NCBI RefSeq assembly: GCF_000372525.1
Contig: NZ_AQUR01000097.1
Span: forward strand, 91,372-155,371
DNA from: Cupriavidus neocaledonicus
Lineage (GTDB): Bacteria > Pseudomonadota > Gammaproteobacteria > Burkholderiales > Burkholderiaceae
DNA length: 64,000 bases
Direction of reading: 5' to 3'
Below the pieces are notes generated by a model that was not told the origin of the DNA, searched no databases, and worked only from the letters and a program-made list of their open reading frames with translations. Within the stretch, counting starts at the first letter, position 1; every line of letters starts with the position of its first letter. The position numbers and the translations under genes are program-made. This document shows positions 8,352-16,250 of the stretch, one piece after another.

Positions 8352-9509
8352 TCAGGCGGGGCGCGCCACGCTCACCGCGTAGATTTGCGGCAGGTTGCGC
8401 GCGATGCAGCGCCAGCTCTCGCCCTCGTCGGCGCTGGCCCAGAGTTCGCCGCCGGTGGTGCCGAAGTACACCCCCACCGGTTCGTGGCCGTCGGCTGCCA
8501 TGGCCTGGCGCTTGACCGTGAACCAGCCCTGTTCGGACGGCAGGCCGCGGTCCAGGCGCTGCCACGTCTCGCCGGCATCGCGCGTGACATAGGCGGCCGG
8601 ATGGCCGCCCGGGCTGACGCGCGGCCAGACATCGCTGCCGTCCATCGGGAACACCCACACCGTGCGCGGGTCGCGGCGGTGGGCAACGATCGGAAAGCCG
8701 ATATCCCCTACGTCGGCCGGCATGGCTGCGCCAATGCGCTGCCACACCCCTTCGCGGCGGTCCATGCGGTAGATGCCGCAGTGGTTCTGCTGGTAGAGGA
8801 TGTCGGGATCGGCGGGATGCTGCAGGACGCAGTGCGGGTCCTGCCCGTATTCCGGATTGGGATCAGGCAGGAAGTTGGCAAGGCTGCCGCGGTTCAGCGG
8901 CTTCCAGTCGGCGCCGGCGTCGGTGCTCTCGAACACGCCGCCGCTGGACATGCCGATATACAGGTGGCGCGCATCGCGCGGATCGACCAGCACGGAATGC
9001 AGCTTGGGGCCGTCGGGGGTGCCGTCCTGCTCGCCGCCGGTCCAGGCGCGCCACATCGGGTGGTCGTTGAAGCCCGACACCGGCTCCCAGGTCGCGCCAT
9101 GGTCGGCGCTGCGGAACAGGCCCTGTGGCGAGGTGCCGGCGTACCAGGTGCCGGGCTCGCTGGCATGGCCGGGAGTGAGCCAGAACACATGGTCGACGAC
9201 GCGGCCGGTCTCGCCCTCCGGCACCTTGGCGAAGGCGGGCGGGCGCGCCGCCTCGGTCCAGTTGCGGCCGGCGTCGGTGGAGCGGAACACGGTCGGGCCG
9301 AGGTGGCCGGTGCGCGCCGCCATCAGCAGGCGCGACGGCTCGCGCGGGTCCTGCACGATATGGTGGATGGTATGGCCGAGGAAGGTCGGGCCCTCGATCT
9401 GCCAGTCGCGGCGCGCGGCGTCGCTGGTCAGGAACCAGGCGCCCTTGGTGGTGGCCACCAGCAGGCGGAGCGGGCCGGTATCCGTTTCGGGCATGGGGGA
9501 AGTCGTCAT
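8352..9509 (-). CDS. BNR/sialidase-like beta-propeller protein
   Basis: A 385-residue protein with repeated Asp-box motifs (S/T-x-D-x-G-x-T/N-W): STDAGRNW, SADHGATW, STDAGADW, TRDAGETW and SADEGESW. This is the pattern of VPS10/sialidase-type propellers. No signal peptide and no sialidase catalytic arginine set could be recognised, so enzymatic sialidase activity is doubtful. AGGAG lies just ahead of the ATG at 9509. It forms an operon with the MoaD/ThiS-like gene downstream and converges on the DUF971 operon. Confidence 0.75.
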   Translation of the reverse strand: MTTSPMPETDTGPLRLLVATTKGAWFLTSDAARRDWQIEGPTFLGHTIHHIVQDPREPSRLLMAARTGHLGPTVFRSTDAGRNWTEAARPPAFAKVPEGETGRVVDHVFWLTPGHASEPGTWYAGTSPQGLFRSADHGATWEPVSGFNDHPMWRAWTGGEQDGTPDGPKLHSVLVDPRDARHLYIGMSSGGVFESTDAGADWKPLNRGSLANFLPDPNPEYGQDPHCVLQHPADPDILYQQNHCGIYRMDRREGVWQRIGAAMPADVGDIGFPIVAHRRDPRTVWVFPMDGSDVWPRVSPGGHPAAYVTRDAGETWQRLDRGLPSEQGWFTVKRQAMAADGHEPVGVYFGTTGGELWASADEGESWRCIARNLPQIYAVSVARPA

Positions 9510-9708
9510 CTTGGCTCCTGCGAGAAGGCCGGGTGAACGATGCTTCCGAGTCTAGTACATGTAGACAGTGTTCACAATCAACCTTGACGACGGATCCGGC
9601 AAGTGCCCGTGCAGTTGCCGGCGAGCGCACGAAGAACGGAGTTCGCCGTGGAAGCCGGCACCTTGGCTGGACCGCCTTACCGCCATACCTTTGCCATGGT
9701 GGCGCTCG

Positions 9709-9918
9709 TTACAGCCAGCGGATCGGCGCCGCCTCGCGGGCATTGGCCGCGTACAGCGTCCAGCCCTGCGCAAAGTAAGCGCGCACGCGCGCGGCCAGCG
9801 ACTGGCCGCCACCCATGCGGGCGTAATAGGCGACATCGCGCGCGGGCTCGGCGGCAGCGGGGCTGGCAGTCCGGGGCTGTGCGGACTGGCGATAGAGGGT
9901 GTCGGCAAGTGCTTGCAT
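9709..9918 (-). CDS. Small hypothetical protein
   Basis: A 69-residue ORF with ATG at 9918 behind GGAAAA. The sequence is MQALADTLYRQS, then a Pro/Ala stretch, RDVAYYARMGGGQSL, AARVRAYFAQGWTLYAANA and a C-terminal APIRWL. The aromatic and basic C-terminal half looks like a genuine small protein and not a random GC-rich frame, but no family is recognised. It stands alone, divergent from the purine permease gene, with a possible TATACT -10 box about 100 bases upstream. Confidence 0.5.
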   Translation of the reverse strand: MQALADTLYRQSAQPRTASPAAAEPARDVAYYARMGGGQSLAARVRAYFAQGWTLYAANAREAAPIRWL

Positions 9919-10386
9919 GGCGATTTTTCCTTTCCGGTTTGGAAATTGGTTTTGGTGTCTCGGGAAGCACACCAGGCCGGGATTTGGCCCGGGTTCTCGC
10001 GTAACTCAGGGTTATCCCTAGTATAGAGAAGTCGACCACTGGGGATCCGGGTCATTCCCTATAGGCCGTATATGCATCGCCTGATAATGGCAGCCGCCGC
10101 AAACGCCACCTGAAGCGGCTCCGCGACTCTGAGATGATCCGGAGTCACATTCGATATTCTCCCTCGCACATGCCGCGCATTGAGCGCCGGTGATGATGGC
10201 CGGCCCCGCCTCACCTAGCCTTCAGCCTTGCCCGGATCACGCCCGCAGAAGGCACCGACAAGCGGCACACCGATAACAGCGGGGTTGGCCAGGATTCCGC
10301 CTCCAGCCCAGACCAGAAACACGTGAGACCGCCTGACGACGTTCCGCACGACGGACGTTGCAGCGCCCGCAAGGAGACAGCTCATC
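9919..10386. other. Intergenic region between the small ORF and azgA
   Basis: 468 bases without a convincing gene. On the minus strand TATACT (plus-strand 10020-10025) may serve as a -10 for the small ORF, next to an AGGG-TTAT-CCCT inverted repeat at 10009-10020. A strong AAGGAG site for the permease lies at the right end. No purine riboswitch could be recognised in the leader. Confidence 0.4.
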
Positions 10387-11799
10387 ATGATCGAACAACC
10401 CTATCCGTCGTCCGCGGCGGAGGCCGATCCCGCACGCCCGCAAGCCCACCAAGCCCCCCATGTCCCGCAAGTCAAAGGCCGGCTCGATGCCTTCTTCGAG
10501 ATCACCGCGCGCGGCAGCACCCAGCGCCAGGAAGTGGTGGCCGGGGTCACCACCTTCATGGCGATGGTCTACGCCGTCTTTGTCGTGCCGGGCATGCTGG
10601 GCAAGGCCGGCTTCGACACCAGCGCGGTCTTTGTCGCGGTGTGCCTGACCACGGCCTTCGGCTCGCTGCTGATGGGCCTGTGGGCCAAGCTGCCGATCGC
10701 CATCGGCTGCGCCATCTCGCTGACCGCGTTCATGGCCTTCGGCCTGGTGCTGGGGCAGGGCCTGTCGCCGGCGGTCGCGCTCGGCGCGGTGTTCCTGATG
10801 GGCCTGATCTTCACCGCGATCTCGGTCACCGGCGTGCGCAGCTGGATCCTGCGCAACCTGCCGGCCGGCGTGGCGCACGGCACCGGCATCGGCATCGGCC
10901 TGTTCCTGCTGCTGATCGCCTCGAATGAAGTCGGCCTGGTGGTCAAGAACACGCATGCCGGCCTGCCGGTGGCGCTGGGCAAGATCACCTCGTTCCCGGT
11001 GGTGATGTCGGTGCTGGGCCTGGCCGCGATCTTCGGGCTCGAGCGCCGCAAGGTGCCGGGCGGGATCCTGCTGGTGATCATCGCCATCTCGGCGCTGGGC
11101 CTGGCCTTCGATCCGGCGGTGAAGTTCACCGGCGTGTTCGCGCTGCCGTCGCTGAGCGCACCGGGCCACGAGTCGCTGATCGGCGCCATGGACGTACGTG
11201 GCGCGCTGACGGCCGCGGTGCTGCCGAGCGTGCTGGCGCTGGTGATGACCGCGGTGTTCGACGCCACCGGCACCATCCGCGCCGTCGCCGGGCAGGCCGG
11301 GCAGCTCAATGCCGCCGGCCATATCCACAACGGCGGGCGCGCGCTGACCGCGGACTCGGTCAGCTCGATCTTCTCGGGCATGTTCGGCGGCGCCCCGGCC
11401 GCGGCCTATATCGAGTCGACCGTCGGCGTCGCCGCCGGCGCCAAGACCGGCCTGACCGCGGTGGTGGTGGGCCTGCTGTTCGTGGCGGTGATGTTCTTCT
11501 CGCCGCTGGCCGCGCTGGTGCCGTCGTACGCCACCGCGCCCGCGCTGATGTACGTCGGCCTGCTGATGCTGTCGAGCGTCAGCCGCCTGCACATGGACGA
11601 CCTGGTCGATGCACTGGCCGGCCTGGTCTGCGCCGTGTTCATCGTGCTGACCTGCAATATCGTCACCGGCATCATGCTCGGCTTCTGCACCCTGGTGGTG
11701 GGCCGCATCGTGGCCGGCGAATGGCGCAAGCTCAATCTCGGTACCGTGGCGATCGCGGTGGTGCTGGCGGCGTTCTACGCCGGCGGCTGGGCGATCTGA
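10387..11799 (+). CDS. NCS2 family purine permease (AzgA/GhxP-like)
   Basis: A 470-residue inner-membrane transporter with about 12-14 hydrophobic segments, probably a proton symporter for guanine/hypoxanthine or adenine. [18 protein letters not shown] near the N-terminus, the segment [20 protein letters not shown], and [20 protein letters not shown] are typical of the AzgA branch of NCS2. [16 protein letters not shown] and [20 protein letters not shown] follow later. AAGGAG lies upstream of the ATG. No purine catabolic gene is adjacent, so substrate choice among purines is undecided. A rho-independent terminator follows. Confidence 0.85.
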   Translation: MIEQPYPSSAAEADPARPQAHQAPHVPQVKGRLDAFFEITARGSTQRQEVVAGVTTFMAMVYAVFVVPGMLGKAGFDTSAVFVAVCLTTAFGSLLMGLWAKLPIAIGCAISLTAFMAFGLVLGQGLSPAVALGAVFLMGLIFTAISVTGVRSWILRNLPAGVAHGTGIGIGLFLLLIASNEVGLVVKNTHAGLPVALGKITSFPVVMSVLGLAAIFGLERRKVPGGILLVIIAISALGLAFDPAVKFTGVFALPSLSAPGHESLIGAMDVRGALTAAVLPSVLALVMTAVFDATGTIRAVAGQAGQLNAAGHIHNGGRALTADSVSSIFSGMFGGAPAAAYIESTVGVAAGAKTGLTAVVVGLLFVAVMFFSPLAALVPSYATAPALMYVGLLMLSSVSRLHMDDLVDALAGLVCAVFIVLTCNIVTGIMLGFCTLVVGRIVAGEWRKLNLGTVAIAVVLAAFYAGGWAI

Positions 11800-11884
11800 C
11801 GCCACCCTTGCCTCACCGCGTCCCGGGTGATGCCGGGACGCTGACAACCAGATGTCTCCTCCACCGCGATCCAGGTGGATTTCA

Positions 11885-11921
11885 AGCCCGGGCTTCCTGC
11901 TTTCCCGGGCTGTTTTTTTTT
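11885..11921 (+). terminator. Rho-independent terminator after the purine permease gene
   Basis: Arms AGCCCGGG (11885-11892) and CCCGGGCT (11904-11911) enclose an 11-base loop, followed by a run of nine T from 11913. It separates the permease gene from the convergent glyoxalase-fold gene. Confidence 0.85.
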
Positions 11922-11947
11922 GGTCCTGGTCCGGCGCGATGGCGCGT

Positions 11948-12358
11948 TCACTGCGACGCCTGCATTGCCGCCATATCCATATACACCAGTTCCCAGACAT
12001 GGCCGTCCAGGTCCTGGAAGCCATGGCCATACATAAAGCCCAGGTCCATTGGCGGCTTGTAGGTATTGCCGCCCGCCAGCACCGCGGCATTGACCATTTC
12101 ATCGACGCGGGCCCGGGTTTCCATCGACAGGCAAACCAGCACTTCGGTGGCTTTGCGCGCATCGCAGATGTCATTGGGCGAGAAGCTGCGGAACTTGGCT
12201 TCAGTGAGCAGCATCACAAAAATGTTCTCGCCGACGATCATGCAGGTCGCGGTATCGTCGGTAAATTGCGGATTGAAGGAAAAGCCCAGCTGGGTAAAGA
12301 AGGCAATCGACTTTTGCAGGTCGCGTACGGGTAAATTGACAAAGATCTGCTGACTCAT
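11948..12358 (-). CDS. VOC (glyoxalase/bleomycin-resistance fold) family protein
   Basis: A 136-residue protein with the VOC pattern: IFVNLPVRDLQKSIAFFTQLGF at the start, FSPNDICDARKATEVLVCLS in the middle, and a C-terminal FQDLDGHVWELVYMDM carrying the usual metal-ligand glutamate. It resembles the YaeR/PhnB-like proteins often annotated as lactoylglutathione lyase relatives. ATG 12358 is chosen because GGAG precedes it. Actual substrate is unknown. Confidence 0.8.
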   Translation of the reverse strand: MSQQIFVNLPVRDLQKSIAFFTQLGFSFNPQFTDDTATCMIVGENIFVMLLTEAKFRSFSPNDICDARKATEVLVCLSMETRARVDEMVNAAVLAGGNTYKPPMDLGFMYGHGFQDLDGHVWELVYMDMAAMQASQ

Positions 12359-12686
12359 GGGGGGCTCCGGTAGTCGTGACGTGGCACTGCGCGGGGCGCA
12401 GACAAACAGTCTAGGCGCTATAGCGGAGCGGCGCGCGTATTTCGATTGGCCCTGAATGAGGGCAAGAAAAATGGCAACCCGGCACAGCAAAACCATCATT
12501 GGCCGGGCCCATGTCGTGGCCATGGTGGCGGCAATCGCTCCCGCATTCGGCATGAAAATGATGCCGACCAGCGCCCCGACAATCTGTCCGTGCAATCTGC
12601 GTTATTTTTTGTAAAATTTTTTCAGGTGCTCGATCACCTGAATTTCTAGTACCATGCAGCGGCCTAATTGCAGAAAGGGGATATAA
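12359..12686. other. Intergenic region upstream of the H-NS-family gene
   Basis: 328 bases between divergent genes. The right third is AT-rich compared with the rest of the window, as expected for an H-NS-family promoter, and holds the inverted repeat at 12621-12642. The left part holds no supported gene. Confidence 0.4.
12621..12642. promoter_or_regulatory. Inverted repeat upstream of the H-NS-family gene
   Basis: Perfect 8-base arms TTCAGGTG and CACCTGAA flank a 6-base centre CTCGAT, 45 bases before the ATG at 12687. It is preceded by a T run rather than followed by one, so it is not a terminator in the plus direction. A protein-binding operator is the likelier reading. Confidence 0.45.
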
Positions 12687-12995
12687 ATGGCGACATACAA
12701 GCAACTCCTGGCTGAGAAGGAAGCGCTGGAAGCCAAGCTGAATGAAGTGCGCGCAACCGAAGTGGCGGGCGTGATCGATAAAATCCGCGAACTGATGACC
12801 GAATATGGCCTGACCGCGGAAGACATCCTGCCCCGGCGCAAGCGTGGCCGTCCCGCCGGCAGCAGCCCGCGCAAGACTGCCGCCGCCCTGCCCCCGAAGT
12901 ACATGGACCCCAAGACCGGCAAGACCTGGTCCGGCCGCGGCCGTGCACCGGCCTGGCTGGGCAAGCGTCCCGAGCGCTTCCTGATCGAGCAGTAA
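12687..12995 (+). CDS. H-NS histone-like nucleoid protein with AT-hook
   Basis: A 102-residue nucleoid protein. Residues 1-50 form a coiled-coil dimerisation region (YKQLLAEKEALEAKLNEV). Residues 50-58 contain RRKRGRPAG, a GRP AT-hook. Residues about 73-93 carry the H-NS DNA-binding motif YMDPKTGKTWSGRGRAPAWL. The combination is typical of Burkholderiales H-NS family proteins. It probably silences AT-rich DNA and may regulate itself. GAAAGGGG precedes the ATG. Confidence 0.9.
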   Translation: MATYKQLLAEKEALEAKLNEVRATEVAGVIDKIRELMTEYGLTAEDILPRRKRGRPAGSSPRKTAAALPPKYMDPKTGKTWSGRGRAPAWLGKRPERFLIEQ

Positions 12996-13052
12996 AGCAG
13001 TCCTGCCGCCGGATCCCAGCGGGCCAATCCGGTTCCCCGCTGCCCCGCGAAT

Positions 13053-13083
13053 CCGTCCGTAGCCCGGGGGGGCCGGACGGGTT
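13053..13083 (+). terminator. Weak terminator-like hairpin after the H-NS-family gene
   Basis: CCGTCCG (13053-13059) pairs with CGGACGG (13074-13080), followed only by GTTT. The short T run makes intrinsic termination uncertain. Confidence 0.35.
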
Positions 13084-13668
13084 TCACAACGCCTGGCAGA
13101 CATAATCCTTGCGCAGCGCCCTGAAACCCTGCTGCGTCGGCTCCGCCGTCAGGCGCGCGCCGCCGTCGGCCAGCGGCTGCAGGCGCAGAATCCGCGCCGA
13201 ACACTGGCTGGCGGTCTCGTCCCGCTGGTAGCGGATCTCATACTGCGCGCCGGCCACCGGCACGAACGACACGCCCGCGGCGCAGCGCATCTCGGGCAGC
13301 GGCGGCGCGGCCGCCGAAGTCACCGCCACATAGATGCGCCGGCCCGCCTCGACCAGCCTTTCGCGCGTGCGCGCGGCCGGCTCCGGCGAACGCCCGGCCA
13401 TGTCCAGGCCGCGCTCCCTGCCCATCGCCGACAACTGCCTGCCCGTCCCGGCCAGCACCAGCGGCCGGGCCGGATCCGGGCATCTGGCCGGATCGACGAC
13501 GGTGAACGCGGTGTTGTCGTCGGTGCTGGTCACCAGCCGCACGCTGGCGGACGGCGCACCGTCAGGCACCCGGTATTGCGCTACACAACCCGACATCGCC
13601 ACGGCGGCGGCAAGCATCGGCAACACGGCAAGGCGGGGCGGGACGGCCAACGACCGGTCATGGCGCAT
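13084..13668 (-). CDS. Hypothetical lipoprotein
   Basis: A 194-residue predicted lipoprotein. The N-terminus has a basic start, a hydrophobic core and the lipobox-like MSGC at about residue 26. The remainder is soluble, with VRLVTSTDDNTAFTVVD, MRCAAGVSFVPVAGAQYEIRYQ and a C-terminal cysteine. No family is confidently recognised. The start at 13668 is chosen because it gives a clean signal sequence. Converges with the H-NS-family gene. Confidence 0.6.
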   Translation of the reverse strand: MRHDRSLAVPPRLAVLPMLAAAVAMSGCVAQYRVPDGAPSASVRLVTSTDDNTAFTVVDPARCPDPARPLVLAGTGRQLSAMGRERGLDMAGRSPEPAARTRERLVEAGRRIYVAVTSAAAPPLPEMRCAAGVSFVPVAGAQYEIRYQRDETASQCSARILRLQPLADGGARLTAEPTQQGFRALRKDYVCQAL

Positions 13669-14182
13669 GGCGGCGGAGTCGCGATAGAAGAAAGATGCCG
13701 GCTGCCGGCGGCGACGTGTGCGGCGTTGGCACCATGATGACGAACGATGGCACCGGGATGAGCCCCGGATCGCGCAGAGGCAGACCCGCACCAGCGGCAC
13801 CAACGGCGTCAGAACGGCCCAGCATACCCGCTTCCCACACCCGCCGGCAGCCGCACAAACCCATGTTGAAAACTCCGACGTGATATCCACAGAATCTGTG
13901 GATATCCTGCCGTCCCCTGTCCGAAAACCCCGGTCTGTGCGCCACCGCACCGGACTGCCCAAAATTTAGGCAACAGGTTGCATCGGCCCGCCAGGCCAGC
14001 AGCGACGCGGCCTTCCCACCCCGGCTGGCATCCCTCACGCGCCCCCAGGCGCCCGTTAAGCTGCCTGGCACACACTTCCCGCCGCCCCATGCCCTTGAAG
14101 GGGCCATCGCCACCGCGTAATCTCTTTCGTACCGGGGGCTGCACTGGCGCGATTGCGCCACCTTGCCAGCCAGAAAACGACG
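13669..14182. other. Intergenic region with a long palindrome
   Basis: 514 bases between a divergent lipoprotein gene and an AraC-type regulator gene. It holds the 25-base interrupted palindrome at 13882-13906 and no supported coding region. Confidence 0.45.
13882..13906. promoter_or_regulatory. 25-base interrupted palindrome with DnaA-box-like halves
   Basis: Arms GATATCCACAG (13882-13892) and CTGTGGATATC (13896-13906) are perfect inverted copies around AAT. Each arm contains ATATCCACA, one base from the DnaA box TTATCCACA. It could equally be a dimeric regulator operator. Confidence 0.5.
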
Positions 14183-15211
14183 ATGCCACAACAAGAGCCT
14201 ATCCAGGCCGGGCCGTTGCCTCGTGACCTGCTGCACGCGCTGCGTGAAGGCGGTTACGACGTATCGGCACTCGCGCCTGCCCCGGAATCCGACACCGACT
14301 CCGACCCCTGCGACCACCAACCCGCCGCGCATGCGGCCGACCCGCAACAGGCCATCCACCTGCTGCTGGCCGTCTATCACGCCACCGGCGATCCCGCCAT
14401 CGGCCTGTGGCTGGGCAGCCGGATGCCACCCGACCTGCTCGGCCTTGCCGGCCTGCCCGCCATGGCCGGCCCGTCACTGGGCACGGCCCTGCGGCGCATC
14501 GCGCGCTACCAGAAGCTGCTGGCCGGCGACCGCGTCGAGCTGCGCCGCCAGGGCGACGAAGCCTGGGTCTGCATCCGCCCGAGCGATCCTGAGGGGCCCG
14601 ACAGCCGGCCGCGCATCGACATGGAGCTGTGCTCGCTGCTGGCCTTCGGCCGGCGCTTCACGCGCAAGCCGCTGCATCCGCTGCGGGTCTCGCTGCGCAT
14701 CGGCCGCCCGGCCTGGCACCTGCGCTATACCGAGGCCTTCGACTGCCCGGTGCGCTTTGGCGAGCCCGAAGATGCGATCGTGTTCGGCCGCCGCGACCTG
14801 GCGCTGCGGCTGATGGCCCGCGACCGCTCCAGCCCCTCGGCGCCTCTCGCCAGCCGCGACCTGCGGCCGGCCACGGCCTCGCTCTACGATGTGCGCAGCG
14901 CCCTGCAGCAGCTGGCCGGCGACCGCGCCCTGAGCCTGGCCGCGGTGGCGCGCCACCTCGACATCAGCGAGCGCACGCTGCAGCGCCGGCTGATGGCCGC
15001 CGGCACCAGCTTCCGCACGCTGTGCGAAGACGCGCGGCGCGAGCTGGCCGGGCACTACCTGAGCGAAGGCACGCTGTCGCTGGGCGAGATCGCGTTCCGG
15101 CTCGGCTTCGACGATGCCAACTCGTTCTTCCGCGCGTTCCGCCGCTGGACCGGCATGACGCCGGGCGACTACCGGCGCCACGCCACGGCCGCGCCGCAGC
15201 CGGCGGCGTAG
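14183..15211 (+). CDS. AraC family transcriptional regulator (arabinose-binding-like N-domain)
   Basis: A 342-residue activator. Residues about 45-225 resemble the Arabinose_bd domain of OruR/ArgR-like AraC proteins (AIHLLLAVYHATGDPAIGLWLG). The C-terminal HTH_18 (about 245-335) shows LSLAAVARHLDISERTLQRRL and then LSLGEIAFRLGFDDANSFFRAFRR. ATG 14183 is the first good start; the upstream in-frame codon at 14153 lacks support. Converges on the LysR gene with 12 bases between stops. Its target is not evident. Confidence 0.82.
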   Translation: MPQQEPIQAGPLPRDLLHALREGGYDVSALAPAPESDTDSDPCDHQPAAHAADPQQAIHLLLAVYHATGDPAIGLWLGSRMPPDLLGLAGLPAMAGPSLGTALRRIARYQKLLAGDRVELRRQGDEAWVCIRPSDPEGPDSRPRIDMELCSLLAFGRRFTRKPLHPLRVSLRIGRPAWHLRYTEAFDCPVRFGEPEDAIVFGRRDLALRLMARDRSSPSAPLASRDLRPATASLYDVRSALQQLAGDRALSLAAVARHLDISERTLQRRLMAAGTSFRTLCEDARRELAGHYLSEGTLSLGEIAFRLGFDDANSFFRAFRRWTGMTPGDYRRHATAAPQPAA

Positions 15212-15223
15212 CGCGGGGCTGGC

Positions 15224-16144
15224 TCACCCGCCGCGGAGCCGTTCCCACGGCGGGTGTTCGCCAAAGCGTTCAGCCAGGAAATCGACGAAGGCACGCACGC
15301 GCGGCGGCACCAGGCGCCGCTGCGGCATCACCGCGTAGATGCCGGTGTCGGCCAGCGGATAATCGGGCAACACCTGCACCAGCCGGCCGGCCTGCAGGTC
15401 GGCGCCGACATGCCAGGCCGAATGCAGCGCGATGCCAAAGCCCGCCAGCGCCGCGTCGGACAGCAGCTCGCCGGTATTGGCTTCGATCCGGCCGCGCACG
15501 CGCACGGCAATCTCGCCGCCGGCGCCATCGCCCAGCCGCCACACATCCTGCCGCCCCTGGCTGCCGACCAGCAGCAGGCAATCGTGCCGCGCCAGGTCCT
15601 GCGGTGTGCGCGGCGTGCCGCGCCGGCGCAGGTAGTCGGGCGAGGCGCACAGCAGCCGCCGGTTGTTGGCGAGCCGGCGCGCGACCAGCGCCGAGTCGTC
15701 GAGCGCGCCGATGCGGATCGCCAGGTCGAAGCCGGCGCTGACCAGGTCCAGCACGTGGTCGGAAAGGTTGACGCTGAGCGATACCCCCGGGTGCCGCGCC
15801 AGGAATTCCGGCAGCAGCGGCGAGACATAGAGCCGCCCGAACGACGACGACGTGGTCACCCGCAAGGTGCCGCTGATGCCGGTGCCGGCCTGCCGCAGCG
15901 ACGCCCCCAGCGCCTCCAGGTCGTCCACCAGCGCGCGGCCTTGTTCGGCCAGCACCGCGCCCTCCGGGGTGGCGTGCAAACGCCGCGTGGTGCGATGCAG
16001 CAGGCGCACGCCCAGATCGCGTTCCAGACGCTGCAGCCGCTGGCTGGCCACCGCCACCGACAGGTCCAGGCTGCGCGCCGCGGCACTGATCGAGCCCAGG
16101 TCGAGCACGCGCAGAAACAGGCCGATATCGCCGATCCGGTCCAT
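15224..16144 (-). CDS. LysR family transcriptional regulator
   Basis: A 306-residue regulator. The N-terminal winged helix (FLRVLDLGSISAAARSLDLS, then ASQRLQRLERDLGVRLLHRTTR) and the substrate-binding half (SGTLRVTTSSSFGRLYVSPLL onward) match CrgA-like LysR proteins. ATG 16144 is used; a TTG nine bases upstream is possible. It is divergent from an MFS transporter gene across about 106 bases and probably controls it. Confidence 0.85.
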   Translation of the reverse strand: MDRIGDIGLFLRVLDLGSISAAARSLDLSVAVASQRLQRLERDLGVRLLHRTTRRLHATPEGAVLAEQGRALVDDLEALGASLRQAGTGISGTLRVTTSSSFGRLYVSPLLPEFLARHPGVSLSVNLSDHVLDLVSAGFDLAIRIGALDDSALVARRLANNRRLLCASPDYLRRRGTPRTPQDLARHDCLLLVGSQGRQDVWRLGDGAGGEIAVRVRGRIEANTGELLSDAALAGFGIALHSAWHVGADLQAGRLVQVLPDYPLADTGIYAVMPQRRLVPPRVRAFVDFLAERFGEHPPWERLRGG

Positions 16145-16250
16145 GATTCTCAATAATTTATTGAAACTGATTATGGATCATGCCGGTTTTTGCTGAAGCC
16201 GGAAAGGGCCAGACTGCGGGCTTCGTCCTCTCTTGCGCCCCTTTCCGACC

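Noticed and set aside
10061..10386. Purine riboswitch ahead of the permease gene
   Set aside because: No three-way-junction core with the conserved loop sequences could be found by eye, and such riboswitches are rare in this group.
12411..12595. Hydrophobic in-frame extension upstream of the VOC gene on the minus strand
   Set aside because: It would add about 79 residues before a start that already has a good GGAG site, and VOC proteins begin at MSQQIFVNLPV. Probably a chance open frame.
13882..13906. Replication origin at the DnaA-like palindrome
   Set aside because: Only two imperfect boxes, no AT-rich unwinding region, no parAB or rep gene nearby.
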